A stretch of DNA of 64,000 nt from Marinococcus halophilus (GCF_002265875.1 NZ_NPFA01000011.1:1-64000); one strand, 5' to 3'; positions 44,039 through 54,037 are shown, numbered from the stretch's first letter. Program-made: numbers and translations. Notes: a model not told the origin generated them from the sequence alone.

Positions 44039-44916
44039 ATGATCTCCTCCTGAAAAAATGGATAAATGCTACCTAGTAAGGCTGCATCATTTTGTAATCT
44101 AGCGGTTTGCAAAGGTGTCCGAAAACGTTTATCTGGCAAATATAAGTCAAGATGCGGATCAATATAACGAAGAAGCCGGCTCTCTTGTTGAGAAATTCCT
44201 CCTCCCAATAAAATCATGGAAGGATTTAATATCAACATGATCTCAGCAATCCCTTGAGCTACATTTGTTCCCCAGCGGTGTAAAAGCTCTTGGCCCTCTT
44301 TATTTCCTTTCTCTGCTTCCGTAAATAACGCTTCAATGGTTGATGGCAGCTCGGGGTATTGCTGCAATTGACGTTTCAAGCTATTTGTCGAAGCTCGAGT
44401 TTCATAGTTCGAATGATCCGTAGGATTTGTGAGCATGTAGCCGATCGAATTGCCATTGCCATAATGTCCATCCATCAATTGATCTGTGTAATAGGCTCCT
44501 CCAATTCCCGTACCTAAGGTAAGCAGATAAATGTTTGCCGGATCCGCTAACCCCCTTGCCCATATTTCTCCCAATAGAGCCGCTTTCACATCGTTTTCAA
44601 CATGTACAGGAACGGCAAATGTTTGATGTAAAAAAGAAGCAATTTCTGTGCCCTGATAATGAGCGATGGTTGGGCCGGCATAGACTATTTTGCCTTGAGC
44701 ACGGTCCACAATACCGGCTGTGCTCACTCCAATACCACTTAACACATAAGAAACTTGTAATTTCTCAATAATCCTTTGGATGGTTAAAAGAATGCCGTTC
44801 CCAGTGTTCTCAGGCGTCAACTGCTTGTGCTTGGTCTGTATTGCCCCCCAATGATCAAGCACAGCATATTTAATGTACGACCCCCCAATATCAATAGCAG
44901 CGTAGTACATCTTCAT
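44035..44916 (-). CDS. nanK: N-acetylmannosamine kinase NanK (ROK family)
   Basis: The 293-residue ROK protein begins with the phosphate-binding [13 protein letters not shown] and has [12 protein letters not shown] near 130 with the catalytic Asp in a [13 protein letters not shown] segment before it. The Cys-rich zinc motif of many ROK kinases is absent, as in some Firmicute NanK proteins. It phosphorylates ManNAc with ATP. I chose ATG 44916, preceded by AGGAGG; an ATG five codons earlier overlaps the nanR stop. Confidence 0.88.
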   Translation of the reverse strand: MKMYYAAIDIGGSYIKYAVLDHWGAIQTKHKQLTPENTGNGILLTIQRIIEKLQVSYVLSGIGVSTAGIVDRAQGKIVYAGPTIAHYQGTEIASFLHQTFAVPVHVENDVKAALLGEIWARGLADPANIYLLTLGTGIGGAYYTDQLMDGHYGNGNSIGYMLTNPTDHSNYETRASTNSLKRQLQQYPELPSTIEALFTEAEKGNKEGQELLHRWGTNVAQGIAEIMLILNPSMILLGGGISQQESRLLRYIDPHLDLYLPDKRFRTPLQTARLQNDAALLGSIYPFFQEEII

Positions 44917-44927
44917 TTCCCCCCTCC

Positions 44928-45590
44928 TCATGAACTATCGATATCCTGAATGTGTTGAGTCAAAAGCCTTTTGGCTTCTAATCCGTCCGAATGTTCCATT
45001 GCCTGAAGAATAGCGTAGTGATCCATGGTTACTTTATGATATTGCTCAGCTGTAATATCGATTTGGATAACATCAAAAAAATACGTCGTAATCATATGCG
45101 TCATTTGAATAAATAAATCATTGTGAGTGGCTCGTAATAAATTTAAATGAAATTGCATATCTTGTTGCCGGTAGTCTTCTGGCGTACAAGCATGTTCTCC
45201 ATCTCGTACAACTTGATATAAACCTTCAATATCTTGATCCGAACGATGGTTCATGATTTCCTCAATCGCACTACATTCGATTAAAACACGCAGGCTTTGA
45301 ATTTCTTCTTGATTTCCACTATTAAGCTGCCATAAGAAGAAAAAATTACTTAATAAAGATTCAATATTTGTGTGATTGATCGTAGCTCCACTACCATGCC
45401 GGACACTGATTACTTCTGTATTTTCTAAAAAGCTTAATGCTTCTCGAACCACAGAACGGCTAACACCTAATATTTCTACAAACTTGCGCTCTGTGGGCAA
45501 TTTATCACCTGCCGATAAATTTTGCTCAATCATGTACTGCTTGATTTGATGAATAACTTGCTTTTTTAACGAAATTTTTGCTTCGGTCAT
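44928..45590 (-). CDS. nanR: GntR/FadR-family repressor of sialic acid genes (NanR-like)
   Basis: The 220-residue protein has a winged helix (KLPTERKFVEILGVSRSVVR, about 29-48) and an FCD domain with metal-binding Asp/His positions. It is the first gene of the nagB-nanE-nanK operon and lies opposite nanA, with a 13-bp palindrome between them. By analogy with E. coli NanR, also a FadR-type protein, it should bind N-acetylneuraminate and control both directions. ATG 45588-45590 with AAAGGAGA 7 bases upstream is the clear start. Confidence 0.9.
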   Translation of the reverse strand: MTEAKISLKKQVIHQIKQYMIEQNLSAGDKLPTERKFVEILGVSRSVVREALSFLENTEVISVRHGSGATINHTNIESLLSNFFFLWQLNSGNQEEIQSLRVLIECSAIEEIMNHRSDQDIEGLYQVVRDGEHACTPEDYRQQDMQFHLNLLRATHNDLFIQMTHMITTYFFDVIQIDITAEQYHKVTMDHYAILQAMEHSDGLEAKRLLTQHIQDIDSS

Positions 45591-45635
45591 GAATAAGTCT
45601 CCTTTTGTATTTGTTGGAATCGTCATCAAAAAAGG

Positions 45636-45664
45636 TTGACTCATTAAATATAGCATATTAAGAT
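45636..45664 (+). promoter_or_regulatory. Probable nanA promoter
   Basis: TTGACT (45636-45641) and TAAGAT (45659-45664) are 17 bases apart; the -10 box is a modest match. Transcription would start close to the operator that begins at 45674. Confidence 0.45.
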
Positions 45665-45673
45665 GTATTGAAA

Positions 45674-45686
45674 TTGGTCTGACCAA
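45674..45686. promoter_or_regulatory. NanR operator palindrome
   Basis: TTGGTCTGACCAA is a near-perfect palindrome (TTGGTC-T-GACCAA) and resembles the TGGTNNGACCA form of FadR-type operators. It lies between nanR and nanA, so it can control both. Confidence 0.75.
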
Positions 45687-45744
45687 ATAATACAAAAATA
45701 TGAGCCAATGCGCAACTCATATTTCACATTGGAGGAGGAAAAAA

Positions 45745-46614
45745 ATGAACGGAATATTTTCAGCGTTAGTTGTTCCATTTGACGAGCATGGAGAAATCAT
45801 CGAAAAGGGGCTGCGTGAAGTTGTTCGTCACAATATCGATGTGCAACAAATAGATGGCTTATACGTCAACGGAAGTACCGGAGAAAATTTTTTGATGAAC
45901 ACGGAACAAAAAAAACAAGTCTTTCGCATCGTGCAGGAGGAAAGCCAAGGGGCCATTACTCTTATTGCTCAAATTGGTTCCTTAGACATTTACGAAGCTA
46001 TTGATCTTGGCATCTATGCCCGGGATCTAGGCTATGACAGCTTGTCTGCAGTTACACCTTACTACTATCCGTTTTCCTTTGAAGAAATAAAAAACTATTA
46101 TCTAACGCTTGTGAAAGAAACCAACCACAAGATGATTATTTATTCTATCCCTGCATTGACAGGCGTTCATATGAATATGAATCAATTTGATGAACTTCTA
46201 CAAGAAGAACAAATTATCGGCGTGAAGTATACCGCAGGTGATTTCTTTCTTTTAGAACGTTTGCGTCAACGGTACCCCAATAAGATGATTTTCTCTGGTT
46301 TTGATGAAATGCTTATTCACGGCACGGTTTCTGGTGTCGATGGGGCTATTGGCAGTACGTATAATGTTAATGGACGCAAAGCCCGTCGTATTTTTGAATT
46401 GGCGCAAGAAGGAAATGTGGCTGAAGCCTATCAGTTGCAGCACGAAACCAATGACCTGATCGAATCATTGTTGGATATAGGTATTTATCAAGCGATCAAA
46501 GGGATCTTACGTGAACAAGGGGTACAAGCTGGGTTGTGCAAGGCACCGTTAACTCCGCGTCATAACGTTGATACAACGACCATGCAACAACTAATTAAAA
46601 AACATCAATTATAA
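45745..46614 (+). CDS. nanA: N-acetylneuraminate lyase NanA
   Basis: The 289-residue TIM-barrel protein of the DapA/NanA family has the substrate-carboxylate motif GSTGEN near 43, Tyr133 in IIYSIPALTGV and the Schiff-base Lys161 in GVKYTAGD. The latter two are offset four residues from E. coli NanA Tyr137 and Lys165. It cleaves N-acetylneuraminate into ManNAc and pyruvate. GGAGGAGG lies before ATG 45745. It is followed 17 bases later by a transporter gene. Confidence 0.94.
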   Translation: MNGIFSALVVPFDEHGEIIEKGLREVVRHNIDVQQIDGLYVNGSTGENFLMNTEQKKQVFRIVQEESQGAITLIAQIGSLDIYEAIDLGIYARDLGYDSLSAVTPYYYPFSFEEIKNYYLTLVKETNHKMIIYSIPALTGVHMNMNQFDELLQEEQIIGVKYTAGDFFLLERLRQRYPNKMIFSGFDEMLIHGTVSGVDGAIGSTYNVNGRKARRIFELAQEGNVAEAYQLQHETNDLIESLLDIGIYQAIKGILREQGVQAGLCKAPLTPRHNVDTTTMQQLIKKHQL

Positions 46615-46631
46615 TTAAGGGGGCAGCTTTT

Positions 46632-48143
46632 ATGACGGATGTTAATATGGGCGCCATCAACTGGATTGTTATCATTATCTATCTGGGTGGAATGCTCCTT
46701 GTGGGAGCTTATTTCACCAAACGTGCTGGGAAGAATACGGATTCCTTTTTTAAAGCTGAAGGAAAAATTCCTGCTTGGGCCGCAGGGTTTAGCATCTATG
46801 CGACAACGCTTAGTGCAATCACCTTTATGTCGACCCCTGAACAGGCTTTTTTGACTGATTGGTCGTATTCGGCAGGGAACATAGCTATTTTTGCTATTGT
46901 TCCACTGCTCGTCTATTTCTATATTCCATTTTTCAGAAAATTAAATGTTGTTACCGCTTACGAATATTTGGAAGAACGGTTTGGACCATCGATTCGATTA
47001 ATTGGTAGCTTACTTTTCGTATTGTTTCATATTGGCCGTATTGCCATTGTCATCTACTTACCTACATTAGCGATTGGCTCCGTCTCAAATATTAATCCCA
47101 TACTTATTGCGAGTATTGTTGGAATTTTGTGTATTATTTACACGTTTTTGGGTGGTATCGAAGGAGTTATTTGGAGTGATGTGCTTCAAGGCATTATCTT
47201 AATTGGGGGAGCAGCTCTAATTATCACGTTGGGCATCTTTTCCATCGATGGTGGGATTGGCACGGTCGTTGCTGATGCGGCAAGTGATGACAAATTTATT
47301 ACCAGTCAAAACTTTCAATTAGGTACCGCAGCAGCAGCGATTCCCATTATTTTTCTTGGGTCAATCTTCAACAACTTGCATCAATACACGGCTAGTCAAG
47401 ACGTCGTGCAACGGTATCAAACGACCTCTTCTGTGAAAGAGACCAGAAAATCGCTCATTACGAATGGCTTTCTTGCATTGCTGACGATTCCTTTATTTTA
47501 TGGTATGGGTACGGTGCTATATAGTTATTTTAATCATGCGGGCACTCTGCCGGACAATGTGAACACTTCAGCGATTGTGCCATTTTTCATTGTAACCAGC
47601 CTTCCAGCCGGAATAGCCGGTTTACTCATCGCAGCCATTTTTGCAGCAGCACAGTCAACGATCTCTTCTAGTTTAAATAGTATTTCTGCGTGTATCACAG
47701 TCGATGTCAAACAGCGCTTTTTCGATGCCTCACCAAAAGAAAATGGCGTGTGGTTTGCGCGGGTCGTAATTATTATTGCTGGAGTACTTGGCATGTTAGC
47801 CGCTCTTTATCTTGTTTCGACCAACCGGGCGGAAACATGGAATCTTTTCTTGAGTTTGACAGGACTATTTGGCGTGCCAACCGCTGGTATTTTTGCTCTC
47901 GGAATCTTCACCAAGCGCGCAAATACTCCAGGCGTTATTCTAGGTCTTTTTGGAAGCGCTATTCTTTCGTATCTGATTCAACAAACCGCTTTCAGCCCAT
48001 TTATGGTAAGTACTTTTTCATTCTTCGGATCGATGTTAATGGGGTATCTGTTTAGTCTATGTTTTCCTTCCCATGGAAAGAATATTGAAGGCTTGACGGT
48101 TTATTCCCTCAAGACGAAGTATCAACGTGTGAGCAAGGCGTAG
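46632..48143 (+). CDS. Sodium:solute symporter, probable sialic acid transporter
   Basis: The 503-residue SSS-family protein has about thirteen membrane helices. It carries the family segments GWAAGFSIYATTLSAITFMS-type (here AWAAGFSIYATTLSAITFMS, about 48-67) and LIAAIFAAAQSTISSSLNS near 335 with the Ser/Thr residues of the second sodium site. SSS proteins are one of the known classes of sialic acid importers (SiaT). Its place between nanA and the sialidase gene makes that substrate likely. A GGGGG site precedes the ATG. Confidence 0.88.
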   Translation: MTDVNMGAINWIVIIIYLGGMLLVGAYFTKRAGKNTDSFFKAEGKIPAWAAGFSIYATTLSAITFMSTPEQAFLTDWSYSAGNIAIFAIVPLLVYFYIPFFRKLNVVTAYEYLEERFGPSIRLIGSLLFVLFHIGRIAIVIYLPTLAIGSVSNINPILIASIVGILCIIYTFLGGIEGVIWSDVLQGIILIGGAALIITLGIFSIDGGIGTVVADAASDDKFITSQNFQLGTAAAAIPIIFLGSIFNNLHQYTASQDVVQRYQTTSSVKETRKSLITNGFLALLTIPLFYGMGTVLYSYFNHAGTLPDNVNTSAIVPFFIVTSLPAGIAGLLIAAIFAAAQSTISSSLNSISACITVDVKQRFFDASPKENGVWFARVVIIIAGVLGMLAALYLVSTNRAETWNLFLSLTGLFGVPTAGIFALGIFTKRANTPGVILGLFGSAILSYLIQQTAFSPFMVSTFSFFGSMLMGYLFSLCFPSHGKNIEGLTVYSLKTKYQRVSKA

Positions 48144-48223
48144 TTGAAAAAACAAAAGTTAATCATTTAACGAAAAACATTGAGTAAACATCTACGAGGA
48201 TAAACAAAAGGGGGGTTCATTTC

Positions 48224-49672
48224 ATGAAGTACTTGATTATCTGTTTAGCCGTTACGGCCGGGTTTTTTAGCTTAAACCTAGGAGCCCAAGCGTCCAGTAC
48301 TAAAGACACGGATATAATTACGGAATTAACAAATCCTAACAGTGTCTATTATCCAGGGTATGCCGATGCTACGAATTTTCGCATTCCGGCTTTATATCAA
48401 ACCAGCCAAGGGACCACGATCGCTGGTGTTGATCGACGCGTCAACAGCGGAGCAGACTCACCGAATAATATTGATTCTATTCTACGACGAAGTTTCACAA
48501 ACGGCCAGACATGGGAATCAGATAGCATTTTCATTAACAATTATCCCGGAAATGCTTCAAATATTGATTTATCTTTTGTCGAAGAAGAATCATCTCAAAA
48601 GCTTTTTGCCCTTGTCGATGGTTTTCCGCATGACACGGGTCTCATGGGGGGCATCGGAAATAATATTGACAGAGGCACAGGTTTTTCTACGATAGCCAAT
48701 CAACCGTATTTCACTCTTTACGACAATGAGGATCAATCATATACGGTTCGGGATGATGGCATAGTTTATGATAAAAATAATCAACCAACGCCATATACAG
48801 TTAAAGATCACCGGATACTATATAAAAATGACAAGAAAGTAGATCATGTTTTCAGTTCAACGTCTCCTCTTCAAGCAAAGCAAATTTCCTATTTAGAACT
48901 TTATACGAGTCAAGATGAAGGGAAAACTTGGTCTTCTGTTCAAGACCTTAATGCTCAAGTAAAAGAAGAATGGATGTTGTTTTTAGGTACGGGACCTGGA
49001 AATGGCATTCAAATTCAGCAGGGCCCCCATGAAGGACGTTTAGTTTATCCCGTGTACTTCTTTAATCAAAATAATCGTCAGGCAAGTGCCGTTATTTATA
49101 GCGATGATGGAGGAGATACCTGGCACCGGGGTGAGTCTCCGAATGAGGGACGAATCACACCAGATGGAAAGCAACTGGATGAACGCACATTTTCAAATCG
49201 TGAATACGAATTGACCGAATCGCAAGTCGTTGAGATGCCCAATGGCCAACTAAAAATGTTCAGCCGAAATCGTTCTGGTTACGCCCAAATTGCTACCAGT
49301 TACGACGGAGGAGTTTCTTGGGATAATCATATTCAAACAGACACGGACCTACCAGCGCCTTATAGTCAAATGTCTGTAATCAACTACTCCCAACCGGTTC
49401 AAGGGAAACCTGCGATCATTTATTCAGGCGCTAGTGATCATACTCAACGTGTTAACGGCAAAGTCAAAGTTGGGTTAATTGAAGATCGTGGTTTCGATAA
49501 TAATGGAAAAAAAGATTATGATATTAATTGGGTTGATGAACAACTTGTGAAAGAAGGACATTATGGGTATTCAAGCTTAACAGAATTGACTGATGGAACT
49601 GTAGGTTTGCTTTATGAAGCAGATGCAAACGAAAACATTGATTTTGTACGCTTTTCTATAGAAACAGAATGA
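48224..49672 (+). CDS. nanH: Secreted exo-sialidase
   Basis: The 482-residue protein has a signal peptide (MKYLIICLAVTAGFFSLNLG, cleavage likely after AQA) and the sialidase FRIP motif (FRIPALYQ near 48). Asp-box repeats follow: FTNGQTWESD, SQDEGKTWSS, SDDGGDTWHR and SYDGGVSWDN. It would cleave terminal sialic acids from glycans outside the cell, feeding the transporter and NanA. It has no LPxTG anchor or extra lectin domain, so it is probably released. It lies 80 bases after the transporter, with GGGGGG before the ATG. Confidence 0.93.
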   Translation: MKYLIICLAVTAGFFSLNLGAQASSTKDTDIITELTNPNSVYYPGYADATNFRIPALYQTSQGTTIAGVDRRVNSGADSPNNIDSILRRSFTNGQTWESDSIFINNYPGNASNIDLSFVEEESSQKLFALVDGFPHDTGLMGGIGNNIDRGTGFSTIANQPYFTLYDNEDQSYTVRDDGIVYDKNNQPTPYTVKDHRILYKNDKKVDHVFSSTSPLQAKQISYLELYTSQDEGKTWSSVQDLNAQVKEEWMLFLGTGPGNGIQIQQGPHEGRLVYPVYFFNQNNRQASAVIYSDDGGDTWHRGESPNEGRITPDGKQLDERTFSNREYELTESQVVEMPNGQLKMFSRNRSGYAQIATSYDGGVSWDNHIQTDTDLPAPYSQMSVINYSQPVQGKPAIIYSGASDHTQRVNGKVKVGLIEDRGFDNNGKKDYDINWVDEQLVKEGHYGYSSLTELTDGTVGLLYEADANENIDFVRFSIETE

Positions 49673-49855
49673 ATAAATGCTAAAGATAAAAATAAATACA
49701 AAGTTGTTGTTGCTCAATGCATTTTTGCTTTGAACAGTATTGGTTTGAATCAACCATAGGAAGGAAAAATACAGGGTGTAAGGTCATGTCCAAAAATCAG
49801 AGAAGTTTTGGCCAAGGGCATATATTTTTATTATTCTAATATAAGGAGGAATTTC

Positions 49856-50839
49856 ATGAATGGTTTAGGTGGCTTAAATAAAACCCCAAATGGCGTTGTT
49901 GTGGGCTTAGTTCAACTTGATCTCCCCATGATCCATTCGAAAGAAGATCTTCAACAACAAACACAAAAAGTTTGTGACATGATGGAAAAAGCAAAACAAT
50001 TTATTGCCCCCATTGATCTTGTTGTTTTTCCAGAATATATGCTTCACGGACTCTCTATGGATACGAGCAAAGAATTAATGTGTAGCGTTGACGGCCCTGA
50101 AGTTCAGCAACTACAGGAAAGTTGTCGTCGAACTAATCAATGGGCCTGTTTTTCCATTATGGAAGTGAATCCAGATGGAAATCCATACAACACCGGTCTT
50201 ATTATTGATAATCATGGTGTCATTCAATTACACTATCGCAAGCTGCACCCCTGGGTACCTGCAGAGCCTTGGGAACCAGGAGACACCGGTCTGCCTGTTT
50301 GCCAGGGCCCCAATGGCAGTGTGTTAGGTCTCGCCATTTGCCATGATGGAATGTTTCCAGAGGTAAGTCGAGAATTGGCCTATAAAGGCGCTAATGTTAT
50401 TTTACGAACAGCCGGTTACACTCCTCCAATTCAACAATCCTGGGAAATTACGAATCGAGCTAACGCCTTTACTAACTTGGCTTTTACTGCTTCGGTGGCT
50501 ATGTGCGGGACGGACGGGGTCAATGATTCAATGGGAGACGCAATGATCGTCGATTTCGAAGGCACCGTCACCACGCAGGGGGGAAATCGGGCAGATGAGA
50601 TTATCACCGGAGAGATTCGTCCTGATTTAGCCCAAGAAGCTCGTGTCCACTGGGGCGTGGAAAACAATATCTATCAATTAGGCCATCGTGGGTACGTGGC
50701 CGTGGAGCAAGGATTGACCGATGCCCCTTATACGTACATGAACGATTTAAAAAACGGTACGTATCGATTGCCATGGGAAAACGACGTGCAGCATACGGAT
50801 GGCAGTCGTTATGGTTTTCCTTCTCCACGAAGCTATTAG
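49856..50839 (+). CDS. amiF: Formamidase AmiF (nitrilase superfamily)
   Basis: The 327-residue protein has the nitrilase catalytic residues in the AmiF arrangement: Glu60 in VVFPEYMLHG, Lys129 in HYRKLHPWVPAEPW and Cys162 in AICHDGMFPE. It hydrolyses formamide to formate and ammonia. ATG 49856 follows AAGGAGG by 8 bases. A decayed copy of its 5' third lies at 5483 fused to a ferritin fragment, so this locus was duplicated. It is followed by a terminator and the ferritin-like gene. Confidence 0.94.
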   Translation: MNGLGGLNKTPNGVVVGLVQLDLPMIHSKEDLQQQTQKVCDMMEKAKQFIAPIDLVVFPEYMLHGLSMDTSKELMCSVDGPEVQQLQESCRRTNQWACFSIMEVNPDGNPYNTGLIIDNHGVIQLHYRKLHPWVPAEPWEPGDTGLPVCQGPNGSVLGLAICHDGMFPEVSRELAYKGANVILRTAGYTPPIQQSWEITNRANAFTNLAFTASVAMCGTDGVNDSMGDAMIVDFEGTVTTQGGNRADEIITGEIRPDLAQEARVHWGVENNIYQLGHRGYVAVEQGLTDAPYTYMNDLKNGTYRLPWENDVQHTDGSRYGFPSPRSY

Positions 50840-50875
50840 CCATTGCTTTATCGTCAGGCCCAACGAGAAGCAACG

Positions 50876-50915
50876 TCGCTGAGGACCAAGCAGTTCTTAG
50901 CATAGGCCTCAGCGA
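50876..50915 (+). terminator. Terminator after amiF
   Basis: Stem TCGCTGAGG / CCTCAGCGA with a long loop and a following T-rich tract (TCTTTAAATTTT). Confidence 0.65.
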
Positions 50916-51059
50916 TCTTTAAATTTTCACCCACGCGAAAAATATTTGGTCATTGAAAAATTGTTCGGGCAAAGCTTTTATGGATTAATTATGTGTAGCC
51001 TTGCCCACTCTCCGGGTATAAAAGGAAAGAATGATTAATACATTGAGGAGGAAAAGCGA

Positions 51060-51512
51060 ATGGTACAAGTACGACAGTTTGATCCAAAGGTACAAAAACT
51101 GATTGATGGGCTCAATGTTGATTTGGCGAACGAATACGCCTCCGCCATCATGTACACGAATTACGCGGCGGTAGTTTCGGGGATTCACACCCCAATGCTG
51201 CGGAGTTTTTTCGAAGCCGAGATTGGGGATGAACAAGGGCACGCTCAATATCTAGCCGCCAAGATTCGAACGCTCGGCGGAACACCGGTAACAGAACCCG
51301 CAGCCGTTCAACAAACTTTTAACGTTCAAGAGATGTTGGAAGCCGCTCGAGACGCCGAAGCAGCGACCATTGATCGGTATATGGAACGTCGACAACAGGC
51401 GGAAGAATTAGGAATGATCGAACTCCAAAATCAATTGGACGATCTGATTGATGATGAAACCGGCCATAAAGAACAAATCGAACGAATGCTTGAAGATTTC
51501 CGGAGCTCTTAA
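51060..51512 (+). CDS. Ferritin-like / bacterioferritin-type protein
   Basis: The 150-residue protein is a four-helix ferritin-like domain. Iron ligands are visible as Glu in NEYASAIMY (about 23), E-x-x-x-x-x-Q-G-H in FEAEIGDEQGHAQYLA (about 52-64), Glu in EAEAATIDRY-like AAT helix (about 100) and E-x-x-H in DDETGHKEQIE (about 134-137). Such proteins store or oxidise iron or protect DNA; the exact subtype is not clear. GAGGAGG lies before ATG 51060. Its 3' half also survives in the relic at 5790-6049, showing that it travelled together with amiF. Confidence 0.85.
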   Translation: MVQVRQFDPKVQKLIDGLNVDLANEYASAIMYTNYAAVVSGIHTPMLRSFFEAEIGDEQGHAQYLAAKIRTLGGTPVTEPAAVQQTFNVQEMLEAARDAEAATIDRYMERRQQAEELGMIELQNQLDDLIDDETGHKEQIERMLEDFRSS

Positions 51513-51678
51513 TTCTTTTCGTAAGAAAAACGAAAGATAGTAATCGAGTCCCCGTTTCGAACTTCTCATAGTAAATGCAGGAAAATAACATTGTTGGTCT
51601 TCTATAGCTTTCTATAGCAAACGACAATATCATCAACGTATTCTCATATGTACCCTTGTAAAATTAAAGGTGAAAAAG

Positions 51679-51712
51679 AACGTCAAGTCTGTGCCGACTT
51701 GGCGTTTTTTCA
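51679..51712 (+). terminator. Terminator after the ferritin-like gene
   Basis: Stem AACGTCAAGTC / GACTTGGCGTT (one wobble pair) with a 6-base loop, followed by TTTTTT. Confidence 0.75.
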
Positions 51713-51959
51713 TCATCATATCCATTACTTCTAACAATCCCCCTGCCAGATTTAGTTTCACGGTTAAAAGGCCAAAAAGTAGACAGGATCTAACTTTCAC
51801 GACGGGCGATGCTACGTTCCATAGTGATGATATCACCCGCTTTTCTTGAACGTGCCTTCCAAGCTTAACGTTGATATTCTTCCTATTCTTCGTTTCATTG
51901 TAATCTTTATATATGCGCAACCTACATCGCTGCGCTCTCCATCCAGGTAGCACCACCCC

Positions 51960-52532
51960 CTATTTATGATGTCTAATTAACTCAAGAACTTCTTGTCGTG
52001 CTGCTAGCTCCTGAGCAAAATGGCCTCGAACGGCAGAAGTGACGGTTACAGCGCCCGGTTTTTTAACGCCTCTCATAGCCATACACAGGTGTTCCGCTTC
52101 TAAAATCACCATGACCCCGTGTGGTTGGAGTACCGACATGATATTGTTAGCGATGGTGTAGGTCATTCGTTCTTGGAGCTGGGGCTTCTGAGCGACCGCT
52201 TCAACAGTTCTTGCGAGTTTGCTAAGCCCCGTAACCTCTCCCTCTTTCGGAATGTAAGCCACGTGCGCTTGGCCAAAGAATGGAACAAGATGGTGTTCAC
52301 ATACGGAAAAAAAAGAGATGTCTTTCACGAGCACTAGTTCTTCGTGATCGTCAGTAAAGCTTGTTTCCAAATAGGTATGAGAGGGTTTATTTAAACCCGA
52401 AAAGATTTCCTTATAAAAACGAGCGACCCGGTCCGGAGTTTCCAACAGGCCTTCCCGCCGGGGGTCCTCCCCTATCCCTTCAAGTAGTAATTGGACGCCT
52501 TGTTTAATTTTTTCGTGATCAAAGCTGTTCAT
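51960..52532 (-). CDS. folE: GTP cyclohydrolase I
   Basis: The 190-residue protein shows the FolE zinc and active-site motifs: [20 protein letters not shown] near 82-101 (zinc Cys and catalytic His) and [15 protein letters not shown] near 152-166 (second zinc Cys). It makes dihydroneopterin triphosphate from GTP for folate or queuosine. ATG 52530-52532 follows AAAGGAAAG; an upstream extension to 52610 lacks a site and is not conserved in the family. It stands alone, not next to other folate genes, so it may be a second folE copy. Confidence 0.94.
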   Translation of the reverse strand: MNSFDHEKIKQGVQLLLEGIGEDPRREGLLETPDRVARFYKEIFSGLNKPSHTYLETSFTDDHEELVLVKDISFFSVCEHHLVPFFGQAHVAYIPKEGEVTGLSKLARTVEAVAQKPQLQERMTYTIANNIMSVLQPHGVMVILEAEHLCMAMRGVKKPGAVTVTSAVRGHFAQELAARQEVLELIRHHK

Positions 52533-52823
52533 ACAACCACTTTCCTTTCGTACCCCTTTATACAATCCTTCAGGTATCATTGTAAAATAACATACGTTTA
52601 GTGGTAACACAAAACCATAATAATGCTTGGAACGAAGTTTTTCATACTAATGCTTAACGAACCTTCGGGAGGTTTATGTAAAAGAGAACATATCGGTTAA
52701 GCACAATTTTCTACTTTTCCTCCAGGATATTTTCCGCAACAGTCACTATTAGAGTCTGGCGGTTGAAGATACTTAACTAACGTTCTATTAGGCAAGTAGC
52801 TTTATGCAAATATACATACAAAT
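52533..52823. other. Intergenic stretch upstream of folE
   Basis: Nearly 300 bases with no gene. It should hold the folE promoter on the minus strand. A possible metal-regulated (Zur) site was looked for and not recognised. Confidence 0.3.
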
Positions 52824-52852
52824 AGGCTAGCTTCTTTTCAAGAAGCCAGCCT
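52824..52852 (-). terminator. Hairpin after the YflT-domain gene
   Basis: Stem AGGCTAGCTTCTT / AAGAAGCCAGCCT with a 3-base loop and one mismatch; the following T-run is weak (ATTTGT). Confidence 0.6.
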
Positions 52853-52865
52853 GGATTGCATTGTT

Positions 52866-53210
52866 CTATTTTAAGAGCTCGTCTGGGTTTCGATCACCCT
52901 GAACCATTAACAATACTTTGCCCTCATCGAGCTCGTCTTCCAGATCTTCTGCTTCCTGACTGTTGAAACCAAGTTCTTGCAGTTTATAGCGCAACTCGTC
53001 TCCTTTTTTGGAGAAACGATTTGCCGAATCAACATTAAGCTCATCATCGGTAGGTTCGTTAGCATGCACACTACCCGCAATTCGATCCGTCCGGTCGTCG
53101 TCATGGCTCATGACGTACATATCGTTGCGATCAATGCCTTTATTCGCCAGTGTTTGCACATCGTGCTGAATTTGTTCGTCGTTCGTGTATTCGCGTACAT
53201 AGGGTTTCAT
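52866..53210 (-). CDS. YflT-domain general stress protein
   Basis: The 114-residue protein begins MKPYVREYTNDEQIQHDVQ and has a YVMSHDDDRTDRIA segment near 33. It ends with a helix-strand pair (SQEAEDLEDELDEGKVLLMV), the layout of YflT heat/general-stress proteins. It is very acidic. ATG 53210 has AGGAGG 10 bases upstream; a TTG two codons earlier is possible. In B. subtilis yflT belongs to the sigma-B regulon, but I found no clear sigma-B promoter here. Confidence 0.82.
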   Translation of the reverse strand: MKPYVREYTNDEQIQHDVQTLANKGIDRNDMYVMSHDDDRTDRIAGSVHANEPTDDELNVDSANRFSKKGDELRYKLQELGFNSQEAEDLEDELDEGKVLLMVQGDRNPDELLK

Positions 53211-53371
53211 CGTCAAATAGCCTCCTCAAAGATAATATCTTCGCTGGTCCGGGAACGCATACGCGTCAAACCTCCCTAAGGGTAATCCTTAATCAACGTC
53301 TTGATTTTAATACTCATTCGGTTTCGTCATTAATCGTTATTTCTTAAGACTTGGTTATTCATAGGATGATA

Positions 53372-53851
53372 TTACGTAGCGTATTTGGTGCCATGTTTTT
53401 GATTCCATTGCTTGTAGACGTCTACACCTGCTTGAAGAAAGTGCTTCTGCACGGGCAGCCGCCGTTCATCCATAGGTTTGCAGTATTCTTCGTAAAAATT
53501 ATCTAACTCAAAATATTTGCGATCGTCCCGGTAGAAAGGTTCGTATTCTTCTCTTGAGACCACGTATACAACGTTTTCGGGACTACAGTAATAAATGGCC
53601 CCTAAACACATGGGACAAGGGCTAGCCAAAATGTAAATCGTGCAATCTGTTAAATGCTCGGTCTGTTCTTTTTGACAGGCCTCCCGAATCGCCAATATTT
53701 CGGCATGGGCGGTCGGATCATCCGTTTGAGCCGCTTGATTAGTACTTTCAGCCACAAGCTTGTCACCCTTCATAATGACACAAGCAAAAGGACGGCCTCC
53801 GCGTTCGACATTTTGTTCGGCTAATTGGATTGTTCGATGAATAGGATCCAT
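53372..53851 (-). CDS. Nucleoside/guanine deaminase (cytidine deaminase-like fold)
   Basis: The 159-residue protein has the zinc-binding motifs HAEILAIREAC (His-Ala-Glu near 49) and SPCPMCLGAIYYC (PCxxC near 78) of the CDA fold. The C-terminal E-Y-C-K-P segment and length fit guanine deaminase GuaD-type proteins rather than tRNA adenosine deaminase TadA. It would release ammonia from guanine or a related base. AGGAGAG precedes the ATG. Confidence 0.85.
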   Translation of the reverse strand: MDPIHRTIQLAEQNVERGGRPFACVIMKGDKLVAESTNQAAQTDDPTAHAEILAIREACQKEQTEHLTDCTIYILASPCPMCLGAIYYCSPENVVYVVSREEYEPFYRDDRKYFELDNFYEEYCKPMDERRLPVQKHFLQAGVDVYKQWNQKHGTKYAT

Positions 53852-54037
53852 GGTGCTCCTCTCCTTTGTTTATCAATTGAAAACCTTTCAAAGCTCAAGT
53901 TCTTATACCCTGTAGACTTCTCATTTACGCCTCTGATAGAAAACAATCGCAAATACTTCTCCGAGAAGTTAACTTTTTGATTGCAGAGGAAGCCGCTTAG
54001 AAGCACATTTTAAGATTGGTATACCCTTGGTTACTTT

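Noticed and set aside
51633-51956. 107-codon minus-strand frame downstream of folE
   Set aside because: It runs through the terminator of the ferritin-like gene and shows no recognisable motif.
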